From an uncultured Caryophanales bacterium (GTDB lineage Bacteria > Bacillota_I > Bacilli_A > RF39 > UBA660): 44,488 nt of DNA. Within the stretch, counting starts at the first letter, position 1; every line of letters starts with the position of its first letter. Both the position numbers and the translations under genes were made by a program. The stretch is taken from contig CAMKGA010000011.1 in NCBI GenBank assembly GCA_946412015.1, forward strand, positions 1-44,488, read 5' to 3'. Below, one piece after another: positions 9,008 through 17,393 of the stretch. The notes beneath the pieces are model-generated. The model made no database searches. It was not told the DNA's origin and saw nothing but the letters and a program-made list of their open reading frames with translations.

Positions 9008-9016
9008 TGATACAAT
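9008..9016 (+). promoter_or_regulatory. Probable extended -10 promoter of the pseudopilin gene
   Basis: TGATACAAT (TGnTACAAT) with no convincing -35 box. A transcript from here would start about 80 bases before the ATG and include the hairpin at 9026-9076. Confidence 0.45.
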
Positions 9017-9025
9017 TTTATTGTA

Positions 9026-9076
9026 AATGAGTAAGGTATGAGAGAAACTTATAAAACTTTACTAATTATACTCATT
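9026..9076 (+). promoter_or_regulatory. Long-range inverted repeat in the pseudopilin leader
   Basis: AATGAGTA (9026-9033) is perfectly complementary to TACTCATT (9069-9076). The stem would close almost the whole 5' untranslated leader and ends just before the AGGAG ribosome site. It lacks a T run, so it is not a terminator. It may stabilise the mRNA or affect translation; this is inference. Confidence 0.4.
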
Positions 9077-9097
9077 ATGAAAAAGGAGAGATGAAAC

Positions 9098-10087
9098 ATG
9101 AGTAAAAAAAATAAGAAAGGTTTTACATTGATAGAGTTAGTTGCTGTTTTAGTAATTATGGCGATAATTGCACTTATAGTAACTCCACTTGTTATGAGTA
9201 TTATAAGAAAAGCAAAAATTGCTGCTGATAAGAGAAGTGTAGATGCATATGGAAGATCTATTGAATTAGCAATTGCTGGATACTTAATGGATACAGGAAC
9301 AATTCCAACATCAATAAGTCAATTAACTATTGAATATTCAGGAGATGAGGTTGTATGTTCAACAACACAATTAAAAAGTGATTCATCTATTTATTTAGCT
9401 GGATGTACAGTAGGCGGAAGAAGTGTAGAAGGATATACTTATGGCAAAGAAGAAGCATCTCCAACTTATACTGCATATGAAGTAGGAGATGAAGTTACAT
9501 ATAATAATGTAGATTATTACGTAATAAAAGACTCAGGAGCAAATGAATCTACAGTAACATTACTTAAAGCAGAACCATTAACAGTAGCAGAAGTAAATCA
9601 ATATGGAGCAGGACATGTAAACAGATATACATCTGCTTCAGTAGGAACAGCAAATAATAAGAATGGCTATGGAGGTATGGCATATTATACAAGTGCAACA
9701 TGTGGATATAATGGAACTGATTGGGTATTTGATGGATGTACAACAGATTATGCACAATCAGAAGTAAAATATGCAGTTGATGCATGGAAGACAGCACAAG
9801 CCCCACAAGCAACTGAAGCAAGATTAATAACAATAAATGAAGTAGTTAGTTTAGGATATGATAATACGTGTATCGAAGAAGGCTGGTGTGAACCATCAGC
9901 CAATGTACCAACATGGTTATATAATTCAAATTATTTGTATTGGACAATGAGTCAACATAATGACGAGGCGTCTGTTGTGTGGTACGTGAACAGCGATGGC
10001 AATCTCTACAACGGCTTCCACACCGTCGGCTACGACGGCTCTGTTCGCCCAGTTATAACTCTCTCTAAGACTAATATCTCTTCATAA
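9098..10087 (+). CDS. Type IV pilin-like protein with DGR-type variable C-terminus
   Basis: A 329-residue protein. MSKKNKKG precedes FTLIE, a class III prepilin signal (cleavage after Gly8, Glu at +5), and a hydrophobic helix runs to about residue 35. Next comes a pilin-like helix, then from about 125 a globular domain (YEVGDEVTYNNVDYYVIKDS, SVRPVITLSK at the end). This domain looks like the C-type-lectin-related module found on many surface proteins of gut Bacillota. Residues 298-317 (9989-10048) have 16 of 20 codons ending in C, unlike anything around them; the flanks are AT-rich. That is the pattern left when AAC codons of a DGR template are mutated at adenines. Expected role: surface-displayed binding protein. 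No pilus assembly genes are in the window. Confidence 0.88.
   Translation: MSKKNKKGFTLIELVAVLVIMAIIALIVTPLVMSIIRKAKIAADKRSVDAYGRSIELAIAGYLMDTGTIPTSISQLTIEYSGDEVVCSTTQLKSDSSIYLAGCTVGGRSVEGYTYGKEEASPTYTAYEVGDEVTYNNVDYYVIKDSGANESTVTLLKAEPLTVAEVNQYGAGHVNRYTSASVGTANNKNGYGGMAYYTSATCGYNGTDWVFDGCTTDYAQSEVKYAVDAWKTAQAPQATEARLITINEVVSLGYDNTCIEEGWCEPSANVPTWLYNSNYLYWTMSQHNDEASVVWYVNSDGNLYNGFHTVGYDGSVRPVITLSKTNISS
9938..10087 (+). other. DGR-like variable region (VR) at the 3' end of the pseudopilin gene
   Basis: The block begins at YWTMSQ and ends at the stop. Its hypervariable core (9989-10048) lies between conserved ends and encodes the VN-S-DGN...VRPV pattern common in DGR target proteins. Core codons vary in their first two bases but nearly all end in C. 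A second copy of the block at 40493-40648 shares the first 18 bases and the CCAGTTATAACT near the end, but its core differs. No reverse transcriptase or template repeat is in this window. Confidence 0.7.
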
Positions 10088-10092
10088 ATCAT

Positions 10093-10633
10093 AATGAGTT
10101 GAAAATATTATAATGGATTAGATGTTGAAAGTAAAAACTTAATCGAAAAGTCCGTTTATTATTTGGGTGGTTGTTCATTAGATTTAGAAAATCATTATGG
10201 TAATTCGTCTAATATATATAATTGTGAACGCAGATTAACAACATATAGTGGTAGAACTGCATCGTGGAATGGAAAAATAGCATTAATGTATGCAAGCGAT
10301 TAATCGTATACGTATGCATATGGTGTAGATAATACTTGTTATAATGATTGTTCAAATTGTACCATTAATAATGGTGCTATACCATCAAATAGTTGGATTT
10401 ATACTGGAAGTAGTGGTATTTACATATGGCTTTTAACTCCACAATCTGATAATTTGGGAAATGGTACCAGAGCTTTATTTATTAGTGATAATGGATATTT
10501 AGCAGAAAAGACAAATAATAGCGATGGGGTTGATCTTTCATTTGGAATTCGTCCAACATTATACCTATCATTACAAGTAAAAATAACATCGGGTGATGGA
10601 ACGGAACAAAATCCATATCAGTTAAGTCTATAA
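10093..10633 (+). pseudogene. Decayed C-terminal half of a related pseudopilin/lectin-like protein
   Basis: Reading ATG AGT TGA from 10093, the frame continues as KYYNGLDVESKNLIEKSVYYLGG and then through a Cys-rich stretch to IWLLTP, FGIRPTLYL and VKITSGDGTEQNPYQLSL before TAA at about 10633. This is the usual C-terminal half of surface proteins of the same family as the pseudopilin upstream. It has two in-frame stops: a TGA at codon 3 where the family would carry Trp, and a TAA in the middle (after MYASD, near 10300). No prepilin start is present. Its codon use is AT-rich throughout, so it is not a DGR target. A terminator follows. Confidence 0.75.
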
Positions 10634-10660
10634 AGTTATACAATGGTATAGCTTTTTTAT
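10634..10660 (+). terminator. Terminator after the decayed pseudopilin tail
   Basis: AGTTATAC (10634-10641) pairs with GTATAGCT (10646-10653, one G-U pair) around AATG and is followed by T. Confidence 0.8.
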
Positions 10661-10671
10661 TATTTAGTATA

Positions 10672-10700
10672 TTGTATAAAAAGTAATTATTTGCTATAAT
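10672..10700 (+). promoter_or_regulatory. Promoter of the PfkB-kinase gene
   Basis: TTGTAT at 10672-10677, 17-base spacer, TATAAT at 10695-10700. Confidence 0.7.
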
Positions 10701-10722
10701 TAATAATAGATGGATGGTGCTT

Positions 10723-11613
10723 ATGAAGGTATTGTGTATAGGGCATGCAACTTATGATGTTGTAATTCCAGTTAGTAGTTATCCAGTTGAAAATACTAAA
10801 AATAGAGTAGGTAGCGAGATTTGTTGCGGTGGTGGGCCTGCTGCTAACGCTGCATACTTACTTGGCAAATGGGGTATTGATACTTATTTTTGTGGTCTTG
10901 TTGGTAATGACTATGAAGGTAAGATAATAGAAAATGAGTTTAAATCTGTTAATGTTAATACTGATTATTTAGTTAAGGATGATAACTTTAAAACAACAAA
11001 ATCTTATTTGATTGTTAATACAAAAAATGCATCACGTACATCTTTAGCATGTCAAAGTAATAAAAAAACTATTGACTCTTTAGATATAGATATAAAGCCA
11101 GATATAATTTTAATAGACGGTCATGAAGCAGAATTATCTAAAAAGATAATAAGCAATAATAAAGATGCAATTGTTGTAATAGATGCAGGTAGATGTAATT
11201 TGGATGTAGTTGAATTATGTCATATGAGTGATTATATAGTTTGTTCTAAGGAATTCGCTCAAGATTATACCAAAAGTAATAATTTAGATTATATGCTTAC
11301 TAAAATGAAGAATGATTTTGCGTGTAGAGTAGTTATTACTTTAGAAGAAGACGGTTGTGCATATTATGATGATTCTATTAAGATTATTAAACCAGTTTTA
11401 CTTGATGCAGTAGATACAACAGGAGCTGGAGATATATTTCATGGCGCTTTTGTATACGGCCTTTTAAATAAATGGGATATGTATAAAATATTATCATTTG
11501 CAAATACTACATCAAGCTTGTCTATTACTAAATTAACAGGTAGAAAATCTATATACAAATTAGATACAGTAAGGAAGCTATATGATGAACTTAGAAGACG
11601 TAATTTTTACTGA
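10723..11613 (+). CDS. PfkB-family carbohydrate/nucleoside kinase
   Basis: A 296-residue ribokinase-fold kinase. The start is placed at 10723 (MKVLCIGHATYDVV) because a GGATGGTG ribosome-site-like run lies just before it; an in-frame ATG at 10714 is the alternative. The N-terminal signature GGGPAANAAYLLGKWG and the C-terminal signature DTTGAGDIFHGAFVYG are both present, with Asp237 of GAGD as catalytic base. These enzymes phosphorylate sugars or nucleosides with ATP. The substrate (ribose, fructose phosphate or nucleoside) cannot be read from sequence. The end overlaps the Smr gene by 32 bases, so the two are probably co-translated. Confidence 0.9.
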   Translation: MKVLCIGHATYDVVIPVSSYPVENTKNRVGSEICCGGGPAANAAYLLGKWGIDTYFCGLVGNDYEGKIIENEFKSVNVNTDYLVKDDNFKTTKSYLIVNTKNASRTSLACQSNKKTIDSLDIDIKPDIILIDGHEAELSKKIISNNKDAIVVIDAGRCNLDVVELCHMSDYIVCSKEFAQDYTKSNNLDYMLTKMKNDFACRVVITLEEDGCAYYDDSIKIIKPVLLDAVDTTGAGDIFHGAFVYGLLNKWDMYKILSFANTTSSLSITKLTGRKSIYKLDTVRKLYDELRRRNFY

Positions 11614-11857
11614 TAACTTGCCTACTATAGATTTACATGGTTTTGATCGTGATTATGCAAGAGTAAAAATAAATGAATTTATAAATGATAATAGAAAAAT
11701 GAAAAATAGTATTATAGTTATAGTGCATGGTATTGGTAGTGGAATATTAAAAGCTGAGACTATAAATACTCTTAAAAAAAATAAATATGTAATAGATTAT
11801 AGATTGTTTTATAATAATGTAGGTATGACATTAGTTAAAATAAATATTGACAAATAA
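11582..11857 (+). CDS. Small Smr-domain protein
   Basis: A 91-residue protein that is essentially one Smr domain. IDLHG near residue 17 and HGIGSGILK near residue 49 are the two signature motifs of the family (the MutS2 C-terminal domain type). Smr domains bind or cut nucleic acid, and in MutS2-type proteins act on branched DNA or stalled ribosomes. There is no MutS2 portion here. The gene begins inside the PfkB kinase gene. A second ATG follows at 11585. The cellular target is unknown. Confidence 0.85.
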   Translation: MMNLEDVIFTDNLPTIDLHGFDRDYARVKINEFINDNRKMKNSIIVIVHGIGSGILKAETINTLKKNKYVIDYRLFYNNVGMTLVKINIDK

Positions 11858-11903
11858 TAAATTATTATGTTACCATAATTCGGTATTTAAAGAAGGTGTT
11901 AAA

Positions 11904-13049
11904 ATGTATAAAGAACGTAAGGATAAATTAAGTGTATGGAGTTATGTAACTTATGGGGTAATTATATTTATAATTCTTTTAATTATAATATTAGTTATTT
12001 CGAAGATTGCTAGCAAGAAAAAACCAGTTAAAAAGCCTAAAGAGATGGTTTTATATAGTCTAGAGCAATTTTCTGATATTGAACAAAATTATGGTAAAAG
12101 TTTAGCTTCAAATATGGCAACTTTTAAATATACGGCTATTGATTATTATAAAGATAAACTTGGCAATGAGAAAGTTGATACAATTTTAACTTTACAAGAT
12201 TTTTATGATAAACATTTTATTGAAGAATTAGTTGAAGAAGATACTAAATGTGATGGTGAGAAGAGTAAGGTTGAAGTAACAAAGAAAAGTGGAGAATATA
12301 GGCTTGATTTTACTTTGGTATGTAAAAATACTGCAAATTTGACAACTTATTTAGGTAAGTATAAATATTGTAAGGGTTCTGATATTTGTGAGAAGAAAAT
12401 TGAGAAAAAAGAAAATAATAATCCAAGTACTGTAAATCCAACTACAGTAGAACCAAACCCTACAACAGTAGAACCTCCAGTAGAACCAACTAATCCAGAA
12501 CCTGTTAGTTATAAATTTTATGAATATACATTAACGCCAAGTGATAAAGTAGGAACTTATTCGGCATGGAGTGATTGGTCTTCTAATGAAATACAGTCAA
12601 GTTTAAATTTAGAGGTTGATACAAAAGAGGAGACTATAACTAAAACGGAAGGTTGTACTGAAACTAGAGAGGAAACTTATATTGCAAGTTATAATACTGA
12701 AACTTATATAGTTGGATATGAAACTAAAAAATATAAAGTAGGAACTAGACCAGAACAAACTGGCACTAGACAAGTTACTAGGGGTGGTAAAGTTGTAAAT
12801 GAGCCTATTTATAAGGATGTTCCAATTTATCAAACTAAGGAAACACCTATATACGGCACGAAAACTACACCAGTATATGCAACAAGACAGGTTACTGTTG
12901 ATAATTGTACAAGTGTAAATAAGTTTTATAGATCACGTACATTTAAATATAATAAAGGCATAAATTATATAAGATATAGTACTAATGAAAATGATACATA
13001 TTTACTTAATAGAGGTTATGTTAAGACAGGAAATACAAAAGAATTTTAG
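11904..13049 (+). CDS. Single-pass membrane-anchored extracellular protein with Pro/Thr linker
   Basis: A 381-residue protein. The start at 11904 (MYKERKDKLSVWSYV) is chosen for the AGAAGGTG ribosome site; an upstream frame start at 11847 would overlap the Smr gene. One membrane segment lies at about 15-38 (YGVIIFIILLIIILVISKI), followed by a basic stop-transfer. The outer part has a Cys-containing domain (about 70-170), a Pro/Thr linker (PSTVNPTTVEPNPTTVEPP), then a Tyr/Thr/Glu-rich C-terminal domain with a SAWSDWS motif and repeated YxxGYET/PIYxTK-like steps. It resembles surface proteins of unknown role common in gut Bacillota. Confidence 0.75.
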   Translation: MYKERKDKLSVWSYVTYGVIIFIILLIIILVISKIASKKKPVKKPKEMVLYSLEQFSDIEQNYGKSLASNMATFKYTAIDYYKDKLGNEKVDTILTLQDFYDKHFIEELVEEDTKCDGEKSKVEVTKKSGEYRLDFTLVCKNTANLTTYLGKYKYCKGSDICEKKIEKKENNNPSTVNPTTVEPNPTTVEPPVEPTNPEPVSYKFYEYTLTPSDKVGTYSAWSDWSSNEIQSSLNLEVDTKEETITKTEGCTETREETYIASYNTETYIVGYETKKYKVGTRPEQTGTRQVTRGGKVVNEPIYKDVPIYQTKETPIYGTKTTPVYATRQVTVDNCTSVNKFYRSRTFKYNKGINYIRYSTNENDTYLLNRGYVKTGNTKEF

Positions 13050-13072
13050 GACTACTTAATGTAGTCTTTTGT
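13050..13072 (+). terminator. Possible terminator between the surface protein and the ABC exporter
   Basis: GACTAC (13050-13055) pairs with GTAGTC (13061-13066) around TTAAT, followed by TTTTGT. It is short and weak, so partial read-through into the ABC gene is plausible. Confidence 0.55.
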
Positions 13073-13086
13073 CTTGAAGGAGGAGT

Positions 13087-14823
13087 ATGAAAAGTAATAG
13101 TTTTAAATTATTAGGTTATTATTTAAAATATGATAAATTAAAAATAATTATATATATATTTTTAGTATTGGTAAATTATTTACCTTCATTAATATCAGCA
13201 TTTTTTTGGGGTAAAGCTTTAGAATTTTTAATATTAAAACAATTAGATGGATTTGTTATGTATTTAGTTATTTGGTCAGGTATATGGGTTATATTTTATA
13301 CTTTTTTACAAGTCCCAACAAAAAAAATATATAATTACCTATCTATTAAATTTATGAAGAATGTTAGTTATGATTTGTATAAAAAAATTGATAATTTACC
13401 TGCTATAGCTTTTGAAGATATGGGAGTAGGAGAATTTATTAATAGACTTTATGATGATACAGAGCGTGTTATGGACTTGCTTGCTCAACTTGTAAGATTA
13501 ACATGCCAGGCTATTGTTGTTATATTTGTATTTGTCTTAGCTTTTTCAATTTCATTTTATTTAGGAATGGAAATTGTATTGTTTGCTTTAGTTATGGGAT
13601 TTATTTCATATAAATTTTTTCCTAAAATTAAAGAAACACAAAAAAATATAAAAAAAGAATCTGATGAGTATGTAAGAGTTGCAACAGAAAATATTACTGG
13701 TATTAGGGAGATTAAGGCACTAGGTATTAAAAAGAATACAGAAAAAAGTATATTTAAAAGACTTAGTAGATTATTTTTCAATCACAATAAAATAAAAAAT
13801 TATGAAATAACATATTATAGTTTGAATAATTTAATATATTTTATATTACAATTTTGTATATTACTTACTTGTGGATATTATGTTATTATGGGTAAGATTG
13901 AATATAGTATATTTGTAATGCTTGATATGTATATTTGGAGAGTAGATCAAGTTGTTGAAAATCTTGCTGATTTTGGAGTAAATTATAATAAAGTAAAAGT
14001 ATCATTACAGAGATTAGATGAGATTATTAATAATAGATTATATACTGATGAATATTTTGGAGATATTAATTTAGATAATCCAAAGGGAATATTAGAATTC
14101 AAGAATGTATCATTTAAATATCGCGATGATGAAGATCTTACTTTAAAGAATTTAAATTTAAAATTAGATACTAATAAGAAAATTGCAATTGTAGGAAGAA
14201 GTGGAAATGGTAAATCAACGATATTTAATTTACTTCTTAGATATTTTGATGCAACTGAAGGTGTGATTACTATAGATGGTGTTGATATAAAAAGTTTGAA
14301 GGAAAAGTCTTTAAGAAATAATATTTCTATTATAAGACAAAGTCTATTTATATTTAACATGTCTATTATGGATAATTTTAGATTATTAAAGGAAAATGTA
14401 ACATTAGAAGAAGTTAGAAAGTATTGTAAACAAGCATATATTGATGATTATATAATGAGTCTACCTAAAAAATATAAAACTATTATAGGAGAGGGTGGAA
14501 TTAACTTATCTGGTGGTCAAAAACAGAGACTTGCCATAGCCCGAACTTTGATGCTTAATACAAAAATAATTTTGTTTGATGAGGCAACAAGTGCTTTAGA
14601 TAATGAATCGCAAGAATATATAAAGAAAACAATTGATTCTTTAGTTAAAGATCATACTATTATAATAGTTGCTCATAGACTATCTACTATAATTGATGCT
14701 GATATAATTCATGTTATAGATAAAGGACGACTTATAGCAAGTGGTACTCATGAAGAACTTTTAAAAAATAGTAATATTTATAGAAAATTATATCAAAGTG
14801 AAGATGATGATTTGACAAACTAA
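13087..14823 (+). CDS. ABC exporter, fused permease and ATPase half-transporter
   Basis: A 578-residue type IV ABC half-transporter. About six membrane helices fill residues 1-300. The ATPase follows, with Walker A GRSGNGKST (about 370-378), signature LSGGQKQR (474-481), Walker B IILFDEATSAL (Asp498, Glu499) and the switch AHRLST. All catalytic residues are intact. A strong AAGGAGGAG site precedes the ATG. It should act as a homodimer, or with another half outside the window. The substrate (lipid, peptide or drug) is unknown. The promoter of the next gene overlaps its last codons. Confidence 0.93.
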   Translation: MKSNSFKLLGYYLKYDKLKIIIYIFLVLVNYLPSLISAFFWGKALEFLILKQLDGFVMYLVIWSGIWVIFYTFLQVPTKKIYNYLSIKFMKNVSYDLYKKIDNLPAIAFEDMGVGEFINRLYDDTERVMDLLAQLVRLTCQAIVVIFVFVLAFSISFYLGMEIVLFALVMGFISYKFFPKIKETQKNIKKESDEYVRVATENITGIREIKALGIKKNTEKSIFKRLSRLFFNHNKIKNYEITYYSLNNLIYFILQFCILLTCGYYVIMGKIEYSIFVMLDMYIWRVDQVVENLADFGVNYNKVKVSLQRLDEIINNRLYTDEYFGDINLDNPKGILEFKNVSFKYRDDEDLTLKNLNLKLDTNKKIAIVGRSGNGKSTIFNLLLRYFDATEGVITIDGVDIKSLKEKSLRNNISIIRQSLFIFNMSIMDNFRLLKENVTLEEVRKYCKQAYIDDYIMSLPKKYKTIIGEGGINLSGGQKQRLAIARTLMLNTKIILFDEATSALDNESQEYIKKTIDSLVKDHTIIIVAHRLSTIIDADIIHVIDKGRLIASGTHEELLKNSNIYRKLYQSEDDDLTN

Positions 14824-14839
14824 GTTAAATGTGTATAAT
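14812..14839 (+). promoter_or_regulatory. Promoter of the gene at 14866
   Basis: TTGACA at 14812-14817, 16-base spacer, TATAAT at 14834-14839. It overlaps the end of the ABC exporter gene. Confidence 0.85.
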
Positions 14840-14865
14840 ATTCTCCACTGGGGGGAAAATAATAT

Positions 14866-15495
14866 ATGTATAATAATAATTATAGACATCGTCTTCATAG
14901 AAACTTAGTTATAAGCTCAGTATCAGCAATGGTACTGGTAACTGGTGTGTTAACACTAAATAATGGTTTTAATGAAGGAAAATATACTCCAATTATTTTA
15001 GATAAGACTAAAGCATATAAAGTAATTGAAAAAAAATATAATAGTGATAATTATAAAGAAAAAGAGATCTTTTTAAAACAAAATGAAATGGATGTAAATA
15101 AAATTATCTCCATTAAAGATAAAGATTCAAATAATGTAATATCATATGATGTAAGTAAATTTAGTGATGATTTAATTAATGAAATAATAAATAGTATTAA
15201 TAAGAAAGAATCATATAATTTAATTAAGAGTTATGTAGAAAATAATTCTAAAATAATTGATTATACAGTAAATAATGAGGAATATATACCAAGTTGTGAT
15301 AATTATAATTTAATGCTTACAACATATGATAAATTATCTGATAAATTGTATGATGTTGACGCTAACAAGTCTGACAGACGTCAAGCAATTGTATATTATT
15401 CATTATCTATGATACTTGCTGGATGTATTGGTGGATTTGGTGGCTTAATTATAACAAATGATAAAGATAATAAAGATAAGAAAAAAATAAAATAA
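14866..15495 (+). CDS. Hypothetical membrane-anchored protein with two terminal membrane segments
   Basis: A 209-residue protein I do not recognise. A hydrophobic segment at about 14-32 (LVISSVSAMVLVTGVLTL) follows a basic His/Arg-rich start. A second lies near the end (about 170-195, with CIGGFGGLI) before a Lys/Asp-rich tail. The part between is charged, Lys/Asn-rich and soluble-looking. It has its own consensus promoter, a GGGGGG ribosome site and a terminator, so it is a separate unit. The Gly-rich second segment may be a true membrane anchor. Confidence 0.75.
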   Translation: MYNNNYRHRLHRNLVISSVSAMVLVTGVLTLNNGFNEGKYTPIILDKTKAYKVIEKKYNSDNYKEKEIFLKQNEMDVNKIISIKDKDSNNVISYDVSKFSDDLINEIINSINKKESYNLIKSYVENNSKIIDYTVNNEEYIPSCDNYNLMLTTYDKLSDKLYDVDANKSDRRQAIVYYSLSMILAGCIGGFGGLIITNDKDNKDKKKIK

Positions 15496-15517
15496 TCAGT
15501 ACAAACTGATTTTTTTA
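15495..15517 (+). terminator. Terminator of the gene at 14866
   Basis: ATCAGT (15495-15500) pairs with ACTGAT (15505-15510) around ACAA, then seven T. Confidence 0.85.
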
Positions 15518-15567
15518 TTGTAAATTAAAATATAATGTGATACGATATCATTAGTTGGAGTTGTAGT

Positions 15568-17379
15568 ATGAGAAGTAGAAAAGAACTTAAAAAAAGTGGT
15601 TTAAAATCTTTAAAAAAACATTATTTAATTTTTGTTTTATTATGTGTTATAGCAAGTTTTATAGGAAGTGAATTTAATAATTCACTATCTATTACAAAAA
15701 TTGAAAAAAGTTTTTTTAATAATGATAATGCTATTATCAAAAAAGTAAATAATGATGCAGTAAAAAAGATAAAAAAAGATACTAATATAGATATAGATAA
15801 TAAAATTAATGAAGTTAAATCTAAGAGAAATAAAATAAAAAAGAAATATTCAAATAAAATATTTGAGAATAAAAGAGGTGTCTTTGCATCTATTGTAAAT
15901 ATTATAGATGAGGGATCTTTATATTTAACTATATTTTTTGCAATCAAATCTATTGTAGGTGTTGCAAGTATTTCTAGTATTATATCTGTAATTTTAAGTT
16001 TTATAATATATTTTTCTTTTTGGTTATTTTTTGTTAATATATTTAAAATTATTTCAAGGAGAATATTTTTAGAGGGACGTATTTATAAGAAAATTGCTAT
16101 TAAAGATTCACTATTCTTGGTAAGAGTAAAAAAATGGTTTAATAGTGCAAAGGTAATGCTTAGATTGTTTATCTATCAATTTTTATGGGATTTAACTATT
16201 ATTGGAGGAATTATAAAAAGATATTCATATTTTATGGTTCCATATATAATAGCTGAAAATCCAGGTATTAAAAGTAAAGATGCAATAAAATTATCTCGTG
16301 ATATGATGTATGGTCATAAATTTGAATGCTTTGTTTTAGAATTGTCTTTTATGGGATGGAAAATATTAGGTGTACTTACATTTGGCCTTTTAGATATATT
16401 CTTTACTAATTCATATCAAGTAACTACATTTTCAGAATATTATTGTGATTTAAGAAAAATATCTAAAGAAAAAAATATTAAAAATGCAGATTTATTAAGT
16501 GATAAATATTTATATGAAATAGCAGATAGTAAAGTATTAACTGACACATATTATAAAGACTTAGAAGGTATTAATGTAAAAACTAATAAGCCTAAAAATA
16601 TTAAAGATAGGATTGAAGACTTTTTTGGAATTAATTTATCAAATAGTGAAAAAGAATATGAATATGAAAAGAATAAAGTTAATGAGTTAAAATTAAAAAA
16701 TATAGAAGCGGAAGTTAAAGGATTATCTTATCCTTCAAAATTATATATAATACCTGAGAAGAAAAAAAGAAAACGATTTGAGGTTGTTAACTACTTAAGA
16801 AGGTATAACATAACATCGTTAATATTAATGTTTTTTATATTTTCGTTCGTTGGATGGTTTTGGGAAGTCTTATTACACTTACTTGAAAGTGGAAATTTTG
16901 TAAATCGTGGAGTTATGTATGGTCCATGGCTTCCTATATATGGAACGGGTGGAGTAATTGTATTAATTCTTCTTAATAAATTAAGAGAAAAACCATTAAT
17001 TGAGTTTTTGAGTATAATTGTTGTATGTGGAATAATTGAATATTTTACTTCTTACTTTTTAGAAATTACACATAATGGAGTTAGATGGTGGGATTATTCA
17101 GGATATTTTATTAATATAAATGGTAGAATTTGTGCAGAAGGATTATTAGTGTTTGGTCTTGGTGGAATTGCTGTTGTATATTTTATTGCACCATTTATTG
17201 ATAATATAATAAAAAAATTAAATAAAAATGTTATTGCTATTATATCAATTATTTTAATTACTATATTTATGGTAGATAAAATTTATTCATCAAAGTATCC
17301 TAATATTGGTGAAGGCATTACTAGTTATAAAATAGTAAATAAAATATTAATTGATAGCATAATAAAAAAAGATATGTGA
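15568..17379 (+). CDS. Large membrane protein, apparent DUF975 plus CmpB-like permease fusion
   Basis: A 603-residue multi-pass protein. The N-terminal part (RSRKELKKSGLKSLKKHYLIF and the following helices, to about 310) resembles the DUF975 membrane family. A charged linker of about 90 residues follows. The C-terminal part from about 415 (FVGWFWEVLLHLLESGNFVNRGVMYGPWLPIYG, then WWDYSGYF) matches the putative ABC-transporter permease CmpB family, where a conserved R-G-x-x-x-G-P-x-x-P-I-Y-G signature is visible. Joining both is unusual. Function is unknown; no ATPase subunit is adjacent. Confidence 0.75.
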   Translation: MRSRKELKKSGLKSLKKHYLIFVLLCVIASFIGSEFNNSLSITKIEKSFFNNDNAIIKKVNNDAVKKIKKDTNIDIDNKINEVKSKRNKIKKKYSNKIFENKRGVFASIVNIIDEGSLYLTIFFAIKSIVGVASISSIISVILSFIIYFSFWLFFVNIFKIISRRIFLEGRIYKKIAIKDSLFLVRVKKWFNSAKVMLRLFIYQFLWDLTIIGGIIKRYSYFMVPYIIAENPGIKSKDAIKLSRDMMYGHKFECFVLELSFMGWKILGVLTFGLLDIFFTNSYQVTTFSEYYCDLRKISKEKNIKNADLLSDKYLYEIADSKVLTDTYYKDLEGINVKTNKPKNIKDRIEDFFGINLSNSEKEYEYEKNKVNELKLKNIEAEVKGLSYPSKLYIIPEKKKRKRFEVVNYLRRYNITSLILMFFIFSFVGWFWEVLLHLLESGNFVNRGVMYGPWLPIYGTGGVIVLILLNKLREKPLIEFLSIIVVCGIIEYFTSYFLEITHNGVRWWDYSGYFININGRICAEGLLVFGLGGIAVVYFIAPFIDNIIKKLNKNVIAIISIILITIFMVDKIYSSKYPNIGEGITSYKIVNKILIDSIIKKDM

Positions 17380-17393
17380 TATATCTTTTTTTA
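17368..17393. terminator. Bidirectional terminator
   Basis: AAAGATAT (17368-17375) pairs with ATATCTTT (17381-17388) around GTGAT. An A run before and a T run after make it work for the permease-like gene on + and for the minus-strand remnant. Confidence 0.75.

Noticed and set aside
10093-10110. TGA decoded as tryptophan, making the decayed tail intact
   Set aside because: polA and the gene at 15568 end in TGA, and other genes use TGG for Trp. The same frame also has a TAA, so the tail is simply broken.
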